In this document: positions 10,642 through 23,900 of the stretch, in pieces
Numbering within the stretch: position 1 is the stretch's first letter
Layout: every line of letters starts with the position of its first letter
Assembly: GCF_051020975.1 (NCBI RefSeq)
Contig: NC_135034.1
Span: 8,432,001-8,496,000, forward strand
DNA: 64,000 bases
Direction: 5' to 3'
Source of the DNA: Osmia lignaria lignaria
Lineage: Eukaryota; Arthropoda; Insecta; Hymenoptera; Megachilidae
Notes under the pieces: model-generated
Told to the model about the DNA's origin: nothing
The model's input: only the letters and a program-made list of their open reading frames with translations
The model's database searches: none
Translations under genes and position numbers: made by a program

Positions 10642-13548
10642 GTAACGTTGCTTTCACTTTTATTTACGACACACTGTTTCTATAATCGTGTTTTTTTCTA
10701 CCGTTGAATATCAAGAGATTCAGTTTCGTCGAATCGTTAAACGATGCACGGGAAATGATTTTTGAATGAAGGTGAAATTGGGGTTTTATGAGGAACGATT
10801 TCAACCCCTTGAGAGGTGATTAAGTTTTAAGAAAAATACCATCCATCAATTATTATTTATTTATTTCGGATACTGTCAAAGTTCTACTACGTTGTAAAAA
10901 TATTAACATTACTTTCGATTTACCCTGCCACGTTACATCACAATCGAGTAGCGTAATACACCACGCAATGCTGACTCACTTCCGGTCAGCTTAACTTAAT
11001 ATTCCGCTTTTGTCACTTGCCGCTTTTCGTTCATTCATCCGCATCCGTACAGTAAATATTCGACTACCTCATTAGGCACGAAAGTAATTCGTTGATTTAA
11101 TAAACCTGATGAATCACGTGGATCGTTGGAAGTGTTAATGACAGTGGTGTCATTAGTCGAGGCTGGTTAAACGACCCTCCGCAAGGACTTTGATTTTCAT
11201 TACTTTTGCAATCACTAGAAAAGAAAATAATTAATTAAATTGATCTTTGTTCAAAATGTTGTCTGACGCAGTAGAAACAGCCATGACTAGTAAGACACAC
11301 ACTAATATCAATTAATGATTTTTTCATTGCAAATTACCAGCGTAATTTCAATGGTATTCAGAATTCTCCTTCTGTCTTCGTTTTTCAATCATTCGGTTAA
11401 ATTATAGTCACAGTGGTGGCCAACGATGACCCCGCGGCAACGTAATAAACCATGATCTGCATTTTTGCGTCATTCGTAACAGATGTACAGGTGTTCGCCT
11501 CCACATTCTTTGTGTAGCTTAAAATACACTCAGGACCAAAGGAGGGCTTTATTTGTTACGGGAACATCGTTTTGCGTCAATGTTTACGCATTCACGATCA
11601 TTGACGTAGTACTACGTCTATGCACAGTTTATGCGTGTTCTTATTCCAATAATTTCTCGTGCCTCTAACGTGTGCCATTAATTTTTCATTCGATTCAAGT
11701 ACGTCTGATTTTCTGAATTTTAATTTTACACATCCAGTCTCTTTCGTAGGAATATTCGTGCTAAAGATTTATCAGTGTTTCTCTAAAAAATATAAAATCA
11801 TACGCGGAAATTAAATAAAGTTCGCGAGGTAAATCAGTAGATAATTGATAAAACAAAAGTCCCTTGACGTGCGCCAGTTTCGTTTCACCTTCCACCGGAT
11901 TAATTATAACCAGCATAAATTAACAATCATCCCACGCTTTCGTAACTAGAATTCAACGTGACACGTGTCGTTCCGGGGTGATAAATCAGTCTAGGTTTGC
12001 ATATGCATCGCTGTTTAAATGTAAATATTGTTTTCACGTTCCTCTTTTCTCAGGGGAAACGTTAAGCAACGGATCGTTTAATATTCGTTAAATAGAGGTC
12101 GGTCGTTAATCAATGAAGAAACTTTCTTCTCGAAAGTAAAATGTTGACAACAATGTTCAGAAAGTTGAATTTCGAAGGAAATCGAAACCATAGCCACTTT
12201 GCTAATCCTTTTACGATTCGCAACTTTCGGACGAATAACATTATAGATGGAGAGTTGATTCTGTGAAAAATCTTTTCGATGCCGCGTTCCTTCCGCGTTT
12301 CTCCGCGTTCCGAAGAATTTTTCTGATCACCCCAGGTGGTGCCAGCTTCTCGGCTGGCAGTGGAAAACACCGTGGGGTTGATTTATCGTCGCATCGCGAG
12401 GACGTTAAGTGGCGTTGTTCAAATTTCGTGCAACGTGTCGTAACGAACGGGCATTCACGGTACATCGGGAAGAACGGCCTTGTTATATTATTATTAGACG
12501 CGGCATTAAATGCGAGTAACAAAGCACGCAGCCTGATTCGATTTTCGACTCGAACATTTACGATTGCACTGGCAGACGTTGTTTCGTCGTAGATTCAAAT
12601 AGACTGCTTAGGATTGGAAACTTTTCTAAATGACTTAGAATAAATTTCAAATGAGATTTAAGTCCGAGCGATCCAACGCGTTAATTTATATCATTTCTCC
12701 TGACACCGTCAGTGAAAATCATTGTGTCGCTAGATAGAAATCTAGCTGCCACGATCTTCTGCCACGAAATCGGATCAGATTTCCGTGAAAAGGGAGCATC
12801 CGTGTCTGGCATCGGATCGCGGGAATTTTCTTTCTTTCTTTCCGCGGAAAGTGGTCTCCCGTTTCGTCAACGACCACAACAACGCTATTTATGCCACTTA
12901 CTCCGGGAATAGTGCCGTTGGCCTGCCTCCAAACAATATTTTTCTCCTCCATCCACGCTCAGCGAAACAAACAATGTACCAACAAATACGTGAACATGCA
13001 TGTATCCGCTCGGTTCTAAATTGCCACTGAAAAATGATCGACCGATGATTCGGACGATGATTGTTACGATTATAAAAGTCATGCGGGAAGAATGAAGATG
13101 GTTCTAGAGAATTTGCCAATTCGTTGACTCGGATGAAATATGGATGAAACGTTTGTTGAACACCTGGTAGTCGAAAATGTTCCTCGGTAGATTGCTCAAT
13201 TTCACGTGTATTCTGTCTGGATCACCAAAAAAGAAGTTTGAACACTTTATGAAATATAACAGGAACCTTCATAAATGACACAGACTCGAATTTACAAGTG
13301 TTTCGAACAGCTGAAATCACAAGCTCTATTCGTTCAGAGCTCCTAAAACCTGTTCACCATTAACGTTCTACGTCAAACTGCATTATCGTTATCATTGTTG
13401 ACCGTGATCGTTCCATAAAGCATGCCATAAAACCAAAGCGACTGTTTTCCTTTAGATTCCAAGGCCTCTGCGCGACGATAAAGAATACGGTCTCGGTGTT
13501 ATGCAATGCTCGACTTCTCTTTCGATGCTTTTACATCAAATATTCAAC
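10642..13548. other. Non-coding DNA, no gene seen
   Basis: No supported gene. A perfect E-box palindrome, GACACGTGTC, lies at 11960-11969. An acceptor-like word (ttcctcttttctcag) ends near 12051, but every frame after it closes within about 13 codons. Another (gttttcctttag) ends near 13456 and is followed by a frame of about 32 codons with no donor. None is enough for a gene call. Confidence 0.6.
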
Positions 13549-13566
13549 CCTTAACAATTGTTAAGG
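13549..13566. repeat. Perfect 18-bp palindrome
   Basis: CCTTAACAATTGTTAAGG reads identically on both strands with no spacer. It could be a dimeric protein-binding site or the footprint of a TTAA-targeting element, since it contains two TTAA words, but no adjacent element is visible. Confidence 0.9.
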
Positions 13567-16500
13567 ATTGCTAGCTCATCTCGAATGATAAGAAAATAAA
13601 AATCACTCTTCGTGGCATCGAAAGCGATTAATTTGGATCGATTAAAAAATGAGCGAAAGGTTGATAAGAAAGCGGGAAAATTATAGAGAAAAGAAGTATC
13701 GCGAAGGGTAGAAAGGAGAATCCTTTCGATCGACCTATTTCAGGCGTCAGGCCAATTACCGATCCAGAGGTCTCAATTAATCCGGCGTGCAGCTAATCCG
13801 AGGACTCCCGTTTCCGTGGCTGACTCGTAATAATGACGAAACGAGCCGGCTGCGCAGCCACGTCGACCCACATTTATAAATAGAGAGGCCTCGTATCCAT
13901 CGGAGCGAAGGTGTGCGTCGTGTGTCACCCCAGGAATACCACGCTCGACCGAGTGACCGACGACCGGCTAGCTGTGAATGGGCCTGCGGAGTTGCTAGAA
14001 AACGAGACACCCGGACCATCGGCCCGTCGTGGAAAACTGCTCGTAAAACGACGTTTTCTCGTGAAAGGTCCACAGCCTCCCAAGGATACATTTTATAGTA
14101 CGGATAACGGCGATTAACATCGATCGTTTCGTAATTTCGTTAGATTCTTCTATACGAGACATCAGTGTAGGTACTCGTATTATGAAAAATCCAATACGAT
14201 GTGGAAGAAAACGAGAAAAGGAATGAATCATTTGACAAATCAAAAGCTTTCGCGATAACAGTAAAGAAAAAACGGCCACAGAAGCGTAAAAAAAGGCTCG
14301 AAAAAACTTGCATCGAAGGACAGATGCTTCTTGCTACAAGTAGACTTTGATTGATCGATTTCTTCGCTTAACACGCGCTACGCTTTGCGTTCAAACTCTT
14401 CTGTACGACGCCAGCCGTCGAGCATTTCTCCTCGTTTCTGCGTCGTAACCAGCATCGGGAAATATATTTACGAGGTTTCTTAAAATTTTATGAAATCTCC
14501 GCGGAGGTGCGCAAAGAAAGCCGAAAGCAAATCTCGTGGATTTACATTTCTCCGAGCGAATGTACTTCATTGAACCTCGTGTTACCTTATCGATTATTCG
14601 AAATCCCGTTCTTCCATTCAGTTCTGAATCCGGTTGTTGTTGATTTCTCAGTCAGCGTCGCGTTAGCTTCGCGAACAGTCGTCGGTAAAAGCTTATTTGG
14701 TACCGCAGGAATGTGTAACAGCATAGCCTTGGTCGTCGTGTGGTCTCTTATTTTTAGAGAATTATTGGTTCACCTTGTAAACAAGACATTGATACTTTGT
14801 TTACCGCGAAACGTGGCCGGGTTTCTTCCTGGATTCTAATCGTTTCAACTTCTGCATTTCTTCCCGGTGACAGGGATACCTGGTGATCAAAAGCCTGGAT
14901 ACCAATCGTGCATCTCTTGGAGTTTCGCGAAAGCGTATCGTCAAAACTTGCAACAGTTGTTCGTTGTTATTAATTTTCTGTCTACATTGCTTGATTATTA
15001 ACACGCGAACTTCTGTCATCGCTGATAATCCCAAGTGCAATTTTAATAATTCGAGTTCTTTCGAGCTTGCGGGTAGCCGCGGATAAATTACAAAACAGAC
15101 GAAATAGCAAGGAAGATTGACCTGTAGTTAAAATCAGATTTAGATTTTGTTTAGACGAGCTGATGCTCGTTCGAATATTTAATACACTCCGAGGACGTTG
15201 GAACGAATAACATCGAGGGACAACAACAAAGTCGTAAAAAGCAAAAACTGTTCGTTGAATCATTTTTTAGGTATCATAACTACAGACACATTTTATAGCT
15301 AAAGGAAAAAAATAATAGCAATAGAATGAGGAACAAAATAATTTATTCTAAATTACGAGCAGCCCGTCTACATAGAATCGTTGCTATTTTACCAAAAGGT
15401 ATCTTGCATAACCGCGTCGAAAATGACTCACGTGAGGTTTTTCGAGGTAGGAGGAAAAGGATGATTCGGTTAGTCGGGGGAACCGTGTGTTTTCGATCCG
15501 GCGACAAGACGGCGCAGAACGGAATGCGTATTCGTGACATTTGAAGGGGTGTCTTAAATTAAAACGATGGCAGAGCGGCTGAGCTGGCAGAGCGAGCGAA
15601 AGAACGCGGCGATTGCCACATCGACGTTTTGGCAGTGGCCATTCTTGTTCCTTCGCTCACCTCCGACTCTGTCTCTCTTCCTTTCTTCCTCCCCTTGTTC
15701 TCTGCCGTCTTAAGAATATGTACAATTAACCAATCGTCGATCGTGAACCAAACTCGACGGATTTTTCTGTGCCTTTATTTTTAGCCAGACGCCTTCGCGG
15801 TTTCAAACTCGCGACACGTAAGCTCACTCGATCGTTTACTGGAATTCTTTACGAGAAAATGATATTTCTGTCGAAAATTTAAAAATTGGATAGAAAGTTG
15901 TTCATCCCGGTGTTCAGAAATACTTCATAGGTACGTTATATTTGCAAATTTTACAACTTTTTATTCGTAAACTTTGAATTATAAATAGCGATAGATCTGT
16001 GTACCGAGAAATATGAAGAAACGATATCGTGTAATGTAAGAAGTAAATCGACTCGAATAATTTTGGCTGCGCCCGTCTGACTACTACCGGTACTATTCCA
16101 CTGCGCCTGGCGTCCCGTTATTGCATTGCCCCTCGCTCTTTATTGCACATCATTAGACCAAGCATGGTAATATTCCAACGAGGCTGAGATAGCAAACATC
16201 GTGCGAACAGGTGTGATAAATGCCTGACGGTTTCCGTGACAGCGTTTGGCAATCTTGTTTCAAGGACAAGTTGAAGTTCACGATCGTCTGCTCGAGGTTC
16301 CAGATCTTTGAGACCGTACTTTATCTTTGACATATGGTAACCCGTTAATTTGAAACTAAATATCTCTTTTGATAAAAAAAAAAAAAGTGAATTATAAAAT
16401 TCAACCAAAAATTTCCCTTAAATTTATTTAATATGCATGACGATGAAGATGGAAGACAATAAAGATTCATTATTTAGCTCGCATAATGACACGATCAGAC

Positions 16501-19500
16501 GTGGTAGAAAATCGATAACGGTGTCCTGTAACCGTGTAATTAATTCGCCTCCTAATTCCTGGTTATGGAAGGGTCCAGGAACTCGCTTCAGTAACCTTGG
16601 AATAGAGCATGTTCTAGCATGGTTTGACGATTATTTAACGCAACGGCATAATCGTCGGCGACGTAATAACAGCATAATTCACTATGTTACGTTACATGCC
16701 GGTCCCCTCTACGTCCCGTCGACGTTGCGCACTGACAACCTTGAATTTCTCTTTCCGGCCATCTAATAAATTCGATTCCACCGGCTACACTTCGATGTTT
16801 TTACTCGATTAACCCCGCTATTAATCGGTCTGCTCGATAAACGCATCCTCCAGATAAAAGTGTCTATTGGAATTTTTATATCGCGCCTAGGGGTGCACAG
16901 GAAGAAAGTTATTCCCATTTGGAAGTATTTAATCAAGTCAGGATGAGTCTAATTTGTTAGGTATTCAGATATTCCGATGTTAAACGATGGCGAGCATGAA
17001 AATAGAAGCAGGCTGTTGAAAAATCGCGTGAACGAGACGATTAGTCGCGCTTGGTCGACCAAAACGGTTTCACTGGTGCCGACTGACCCACTAATAATTA
17101 GACCTTGGACTGACGCGAGCATGTTGCGCGCAATATTTCATCGGCTCGAAGGCCGATCAATCGTCGATCGATTATTGCCAGGGTTAGGCCGACAATCGTC
17201 GGCTAGCGAACAGGAAAATGGACGAGAGAAATCGAGCCGAGTCGAGGAAAATAAACGATACCATGGGGGACACTCATAATTGACGCCATGAATTTAAACA
17301 AAGTCAACAAGTAGAGAATATTATTTTGACGGTCACTAGTTTTTAATTTTTTTCAAGGAAATAAATGGTGCTGCCCCCTGTAACACCATTTTCCCTAAAG
17401 AAGTCTACTTTGCTCGATACTGTACCAGGGAATAAATTAAGAATTATCTATCTTACACTCTTACATCATTTTATGAGAAGTAAAATGAAACTGATTTGTG
17501 TGGAAGAATAATTGTTACGAAACATACGTGGAATGATTTCAAGATTATTTATGCAGTTCCATGTTCGATGAAACCACGTTAAATCGTCGCGATTAAACGA
17601 TCGATAATTGCATTTTAGAATATTTATAAGTATCATCAACGACGGAATGCTGATCGCGGGATATGTTTGCACAGATGTTTTTCGAGCCTTTATTAATCAG
17701 ATATGCATTAGGCACAGTCGGTTTCTGAAAGTTTCTCGACCATTTGTATTAGCCAGATCCATTACGACGGAACCTTGAAGCATCCCGTCGAATTTTAATG
17801 AAGATTTACGTTCGTATCGATGGAATATTTGTCAATTGCAACGGTCGATTACACAAGCGCGATGCGTAAAATAATCCTCTTTAAGTGACAGACCGCAAAA
17901 GGTTCTCCGTAATATAAAATACGAAAACACCGAATGATGAATGACGAACGAGACTGAACGACACCAACATAAGGATCGCGGTTGAATTATTCAAAATCAA
18001 GGTTGACATTACGTAAGAATCGTGTAATAGGTTTTCCTACGATCGAGACACCAGAGCGTGGGCTGCTTTCTGATAAGTAAATACGTGCGAATCGATAATC
18101 GAGTTCTCGGTTCACTGTTCGATAGTACACGTAGCTGTTTTCATTCGACTTTGAACGAATATCGAGACGGAGAATCGAAGAATAAAAACTCGAGCGATAT
18201 CAAATGTGTTATCTCGTAGCAAATGTATTCTTAGCGAAGTTTTAGAGTGGGAACGGAGGAATCTCCGAATCTTTTAATCGCCAACAAATTTTTACTTCGA
18301 TCACGTGTCAATGGAGTGAATTTTTCGCATCTTCTGAAAACGTTCCTTCCTCGAATATGCAGTAGAAAATATTCCGAGGATCGACTGTTCGTATGAGGTA
18401 ATCAATATTTTAAAAGTTATCCTCACGCTATGCAAACTGAACTGATATTTGCTTTGTTCTTCGCGATCCTCTAATTATCTTCAAAGTTATGTTAGCACTC
18501 TGTATTTTTTTCCTATTGAAACAGAATGAAATACTGAAAATTGCAATTCGACGAAACAATTTTCAACGCATAAGAACTGTCGTGGTCAATTTTCAAAGGG
18601 TTATTCGTGTACGCGTCAAGTTATCTCATTTTAATCCTATGTAATATTGAAATTTACTTTCTGCCCATTCTATTAAATGAAATTCGCATAATCACCGGGT
18701 GAAAAGACTGTCGACGCGTAAATTTTCAATCGAAACGAGTAAACGTCAAGGGGTCACGCATGAAAACGCGCAGAATGACCGTAGAATTGCGTGGTCACGT
18801 TAACGGAACTGACGCAAATACCAGCGCCAATTACAAATTCAATTAAAGCTTTTTCTCGCCTACCAATGGAAACTTTTTATCCATGATGTATCCGCGTGTT
18901 CCTTCGACATACTTGATCGAACCAGGACCAAGAGTTGCTCATTGAGCAATTCGGATCGAACTCGTGATTAACGAGCTTCGAAAGCGTGAATCTATTTCTT
19001 CTGTAATTTACGATCGTCTCCCTGGTCTTGTAAAGATCGATGGTCCAAAGACTTATCGACTTCGCGAACGTGAAATAACGTTTAGAAAATTAATACTCGA
19101 TCATTCAGTTTACAGTGTTATCGTGGTAACAGTGATTTCTGTTATATTTTCATGAATTTTAGATAGGAAGACGGAGATTGACCTTTTATCTGGATGATAG
19201 AAATGCGTGATTGACCTTATCACAGAGCAGACACTCATTTCTGATAAACGAGTCGCAAGGTTTGAACGTTCCAATGAATTTGAAACTTTCTTCGATACTC
19301 CTTGAATACTATATACAACATCTCTGGAAACAGACCTTTTGTTCCGTAATTAAAACGTCATTATGCGACAGTTTGAAGGCTGTGTCGTATTGCAAACGAT
19401 TGCAAACACGTGTTGTGTGTTTTCATTTCTTATTTGAAAATTACTTCGACGTCCTTGCTCGAAGGAAAACAACGCGTCTTCCTCTAAACAGAAATGAATT

Positions 19501-20900
19501 TGTTCGTTCCTTGTCAACATTTTCAATTTCATTCTTCGTATGGAAACGAAGTGGGTCGTAACCTTTTGGAATAAAAGCGATTGGATGATTTTGTATCGTC
19601 TTCTCGATAATGGTTATCAACCTCGTGTTTCTGAAGACCGGCTTGTTTACTCGTGTTCCTTTCTCAACAGGAAATCGTAATTTTTATGAAAAATATTATT
19701 CGAGTGTAATTAGGCTTCGCATAGAAAATTAACAAATTATCTTTGATATTTATGCAAGAGAAACACTTACTGTTAGCTGTGATTTGAAGTATCAGATGTT
19801 TGTTACGTGATTGTCATGTAATCGAAAAACGGGAAATAAAATTACATAATAGAATTACGGAAAGGGAAACAGAATCGTGACTATCTACATCAACATCCGT
19901 GCGATGTTGTTTCGTAAATAATTACAGAATGCATTGCGTGGCATTAAAAGTGTTTACAGTGAAACACTCGTAACGAAGTAAAAAGCAACTGAAAGTTGTA
20001 TACATCTTTCAATTACAAAGAATTGCAGGATAAGATTGACACGTATTTATTTCATGAAAATTCAATAATTTGATAATTACCAACAAAATACTAAACTTTC
20101 GTATCGATTCTTCGAATCAGCCATTTCATTCAACTTCCATTCAATGAGAAACCGCCTGGAAGCACATTAATTATTCATGAATCAAAACCCACGAAAACAT
20201 TATCTCCAAGTTAATCAAGAGAGGCCAGTGCTCGCATCAATAACTAAAAAACACCAGATGAAAGCGATAAAAGAGTGTGCAAATCGAGATTGAAATCACA
20301 GCTATTTCAATCTTAACTGTTATGGCAGTTTGATGAATACGACGCTGTGAAACGTTATTTTTTATTGGTGTTTTTAACTGTAAGAGACAATTTAAGATAT
20401 ACAAAATGACAAGGATTTTGAAAAAAATTCACAATATTTCAATTATTGTCAAAATTAGGATCTTGAAAAGTCTTGCCACCTCTATCTCGCTATTTCCCTG
20501 ATTTGATCGCGATTGTACTTGAACCCATCGCTAGTGAACACCGTCTATCAGCGATAGTAAACACGCCCGTGAAAATATTCACGAGGATAACACGCGCGTT
20601 TTCCGCTGCGATTGCAATACTGTCGTTACGAAACGTCTGGTATCAGCGAACACGGTGACATTTCGAGAAGTTCAAGAGCGAGAAATGAAAAAAGAGTCAG
20701 CTTCTCTGACTTGGGTGGCGTTCGAGTGAAATATCATACATCGTTAGGTGTAAATCTGTTATGCAAATCGCGATTCTCTAACGAGTGGGATGGAAACGAT
20801 TGCAAGAATTCTGCTTTTGCAACATCGTGTCTTGCCCGTGAAGATGTGGAAATTCTTGTTGACGTACACCTTGTCGTGTGTTCTGAATACGATTCGCTCG
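13567..20900. other. Non-coding DNA, no gene seen
   Basis: No supported gene, RNA gene or repeat. A TATAAATA word lies at 13875-13882 in a CpG-rich patch, but the position about 30 bases downstream lacks an initiator match. Open frames in this stretch reach at most about 116 codons, on both strands and without recognisable features, as expected by chance. Confidence 0.6.
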
Positions 20901-23900
20901 TTTTTTAACGCGTATCGTGTTGAAAGGGTCAACGATGACCCACAGATGACCTGTCGCCTATTCTGCATCATATTTTCGTTATTAATGAGCCCATCAAGAA
21001 ATACCTTAAAAGATGTTGAGAAAAGATAGTTCAAAAATGTTAAAAATTGATAAATCAAAGGTTTCAGAATAAATTTTTGCCAAATCATTAGAAAGTAAAA
21101 TTTCACTATCGTTTCGAAACAGGTAGATACCATTATTTAGTCCAGAAAGTTTTCTATATTTAAAATTCTCAAGGCAAGGTGTTCAAATCTGGTCAGTCAT
21201 TATTATACGATGACCAAATATTAATTCTATCTTATCACTCGTCACTTTTAACACCACAGCTGCTAATCAGAAATTCAAACTAATTACTCGATGATATTGA
21301 ACAATATTATTTCGAATAACATATCATGAAAATAAATTTAAAAATCATACGACAATTTGCCCGGGCTCAATCAACAACGCAGAAGAAAAGTGTCGCGTCA
21401 AACCTTTTAAATTACTAATTAAAGAAACCTCTGAAGAATCAATTCGCCCGTGAAACATTGGCAAACATTTCTGCGTTGGAAAATCGAACGGTTAATGGGC
21501 GAACACGGAAACGAAACGATCAAGGGAACGCCGATCGTTGGGCGAGGAATTACGAAGCTGTAGGAAATATTAATGAGGAAGAAATGTCGTTTCCCGATGT
21601 GTAATTAGCAACATAAAGGCATTGGAAGCGCTCGTGCACTTGCTAATAGATCGTTACTTGATTTATCGCCGCTTTTTCTAGAACAATTGCAATTTACAAT
21701 CTAACACATTGTTTGTGTGACGAGTGACTCGTACAATGCATACGTAATGAGAAAATGATTACTTGGTAATTGTACATTAAATTAAGGGGATGCCCGCGAA
21801 CGTCCTTCGTGAATTTATTTGGGAAGAACTGTAAGAAGTGTGTGATTGATGCATTAATTATTTTCCAAAAAATAAAAATTGTAGTTTTTCATAGTTCATC
21901 AAAATTAAGTAATCAATATACCATTGCATAATAATTTCATTTCCATACTAGTAGAGTAGCGTTAAATTATTAGCACTTTTCCAGTCGGTCGTTAGAGAGC
22001 TAATCTAAACTAATTTACAAATTTATGCAGTTAGGACAAAAAAAATTTCCATGCGAAGAATACGATAAGCCTTAATGATAGTAAAATAGCATAGTAAACA
22101 AAGTGCATCGATAAAAAAATTTGCTCGTGGAATATTTAACTATAAAGAATCAGCCATTTAATGTTAGTTTATTATTTAATTCCACTTGGAAATTAATTAA
22201 ATCGATTACGATTAAAGTTAATGATAAGCTCTGTAATTAAATATCCAAATTCCTAAACAGAGCTCCTATTGAACTAGTTCAACTCGATCGCGAGTTTCAT
22301 TTGGCGAATCTCGCGGAAAAGAAGCCATAAGAGCCACGGATCGGGAACAATGGACATTAACGTTCCAATGTACACACATACGCGTAAGCTTGCTCGCGTA
22401 AGGTCTCGCGATGACCGTGGCCGAGCGAAGCGGATCGCGCGTGCACGCGTACGATCCGGCTGGAAATTTTATGGTCGTCGTTGCGTCAGAGGACGGACGA
22501 TACGCTTACAGAAATGGGTGAACCAAAGACCTTCTTCCATGGAAACTCGGACACCATTCGCGAAGGCTATCCTCCAGGAAAATTTATGTCAATTCTCTAT
22601 CAGTGAATCACGATCGAATCGTGATTTTCATAACGATAAAGTTGGCATAACGATTCGTTAGCTTCGAATTGCTCGAATCGTTTGTTTAACTTCGTAAGCC
22701 CTTTTTAGATAATGTTTGACACGTGCGTGGACTACCTAGTGACTTGCGCTACTGGAGTTTACACGTGTTTCGAATTATGATAAGCGATTTATCTAATAAG
22801 AAACTTACAAGTTAACCTAAATGGTTATCTAGGCTACTAATTCCTCTGATAGGGTCAATGTAACTGAATCTGGCTGAGCAATGTTGAATTGAACAGAGCT
22901 TCTCAGAGTTGCGAGTTGAACTTTGAAATTGATCTACACTCCGCATTATAATTTTTCATTTATGCGTTTCAATCTCTCAGCAGGATGAAATGATATGTGC
23001 TAGATCATCAAAAGGATTGAATACCCTGATAAAAAATCAAGTCAAACCACCTAACAAATTATTCCTTCTATTGAACACAGCGATGTATTCTTGACGTTGG
23101 TTCTTTGTTTATTATTTAAAGCATCGTTCCGATTTCATTTCATTACGAAACGGAGTAAGGAGGAAATCGGACGATGCCATTGAAGCGGCACGATGCAATT
23201 TTTTGGTGAACGATACATAATGTGAAATCTCCTAGGAAAATGCTAACTCTTATATAAATCGTTAAAGAGAACAAAAATTCACGGGATTTCTTACCGTCTA
23301 CCGTCTATCTTTAAAGGGGAAAGCCATAGGATATTTTACATAACGCAATCTAAAACGCTGTCATATTCATATTATCGCGTGTTTAATAACTCTCATTTAT
23401 CCTCATATTTTGTTAGCGGACTGTTTGAAATATATGTTTTCTAAGATTGCATTGTGTGCAATATTTTCTTGCATTCGTTGCAACAAAACGCTAGTGACGA
23501 CAGCGCAGCGCCGCGACGTCGTGGGTTCTTCAGGACATTCTTTCGCGCGTTTTTCGTCCTCGAGCCGGGTAGAAAGTAGAGAATAAAAAGTCCATACGAT
23601 CGCTATCATTCCCGATAGGTTTATGTAACAAGCGATAGACGAATGGTGAAGAAAATGATTTTGTAAAGGTAAAATCATTTATGTAATGGTAAAAATGATG
23701 TCAACAATGAACCGGTAACGATAACGATGTATCATTGCGCTGAAACGTGATTTAAATTCCTCCTCTCGTTTTAATTAATACTTCGGTACGTTTTACGACA
23801 CGTGGTAACAGGGAGAAGAGAAGAATGAAAGAAACGGTAAAGACGAGTGGAAACGAGTAGCTACTTGCCGGAAGTAGCGGAATAGGAGGAAGCCCGGCTT

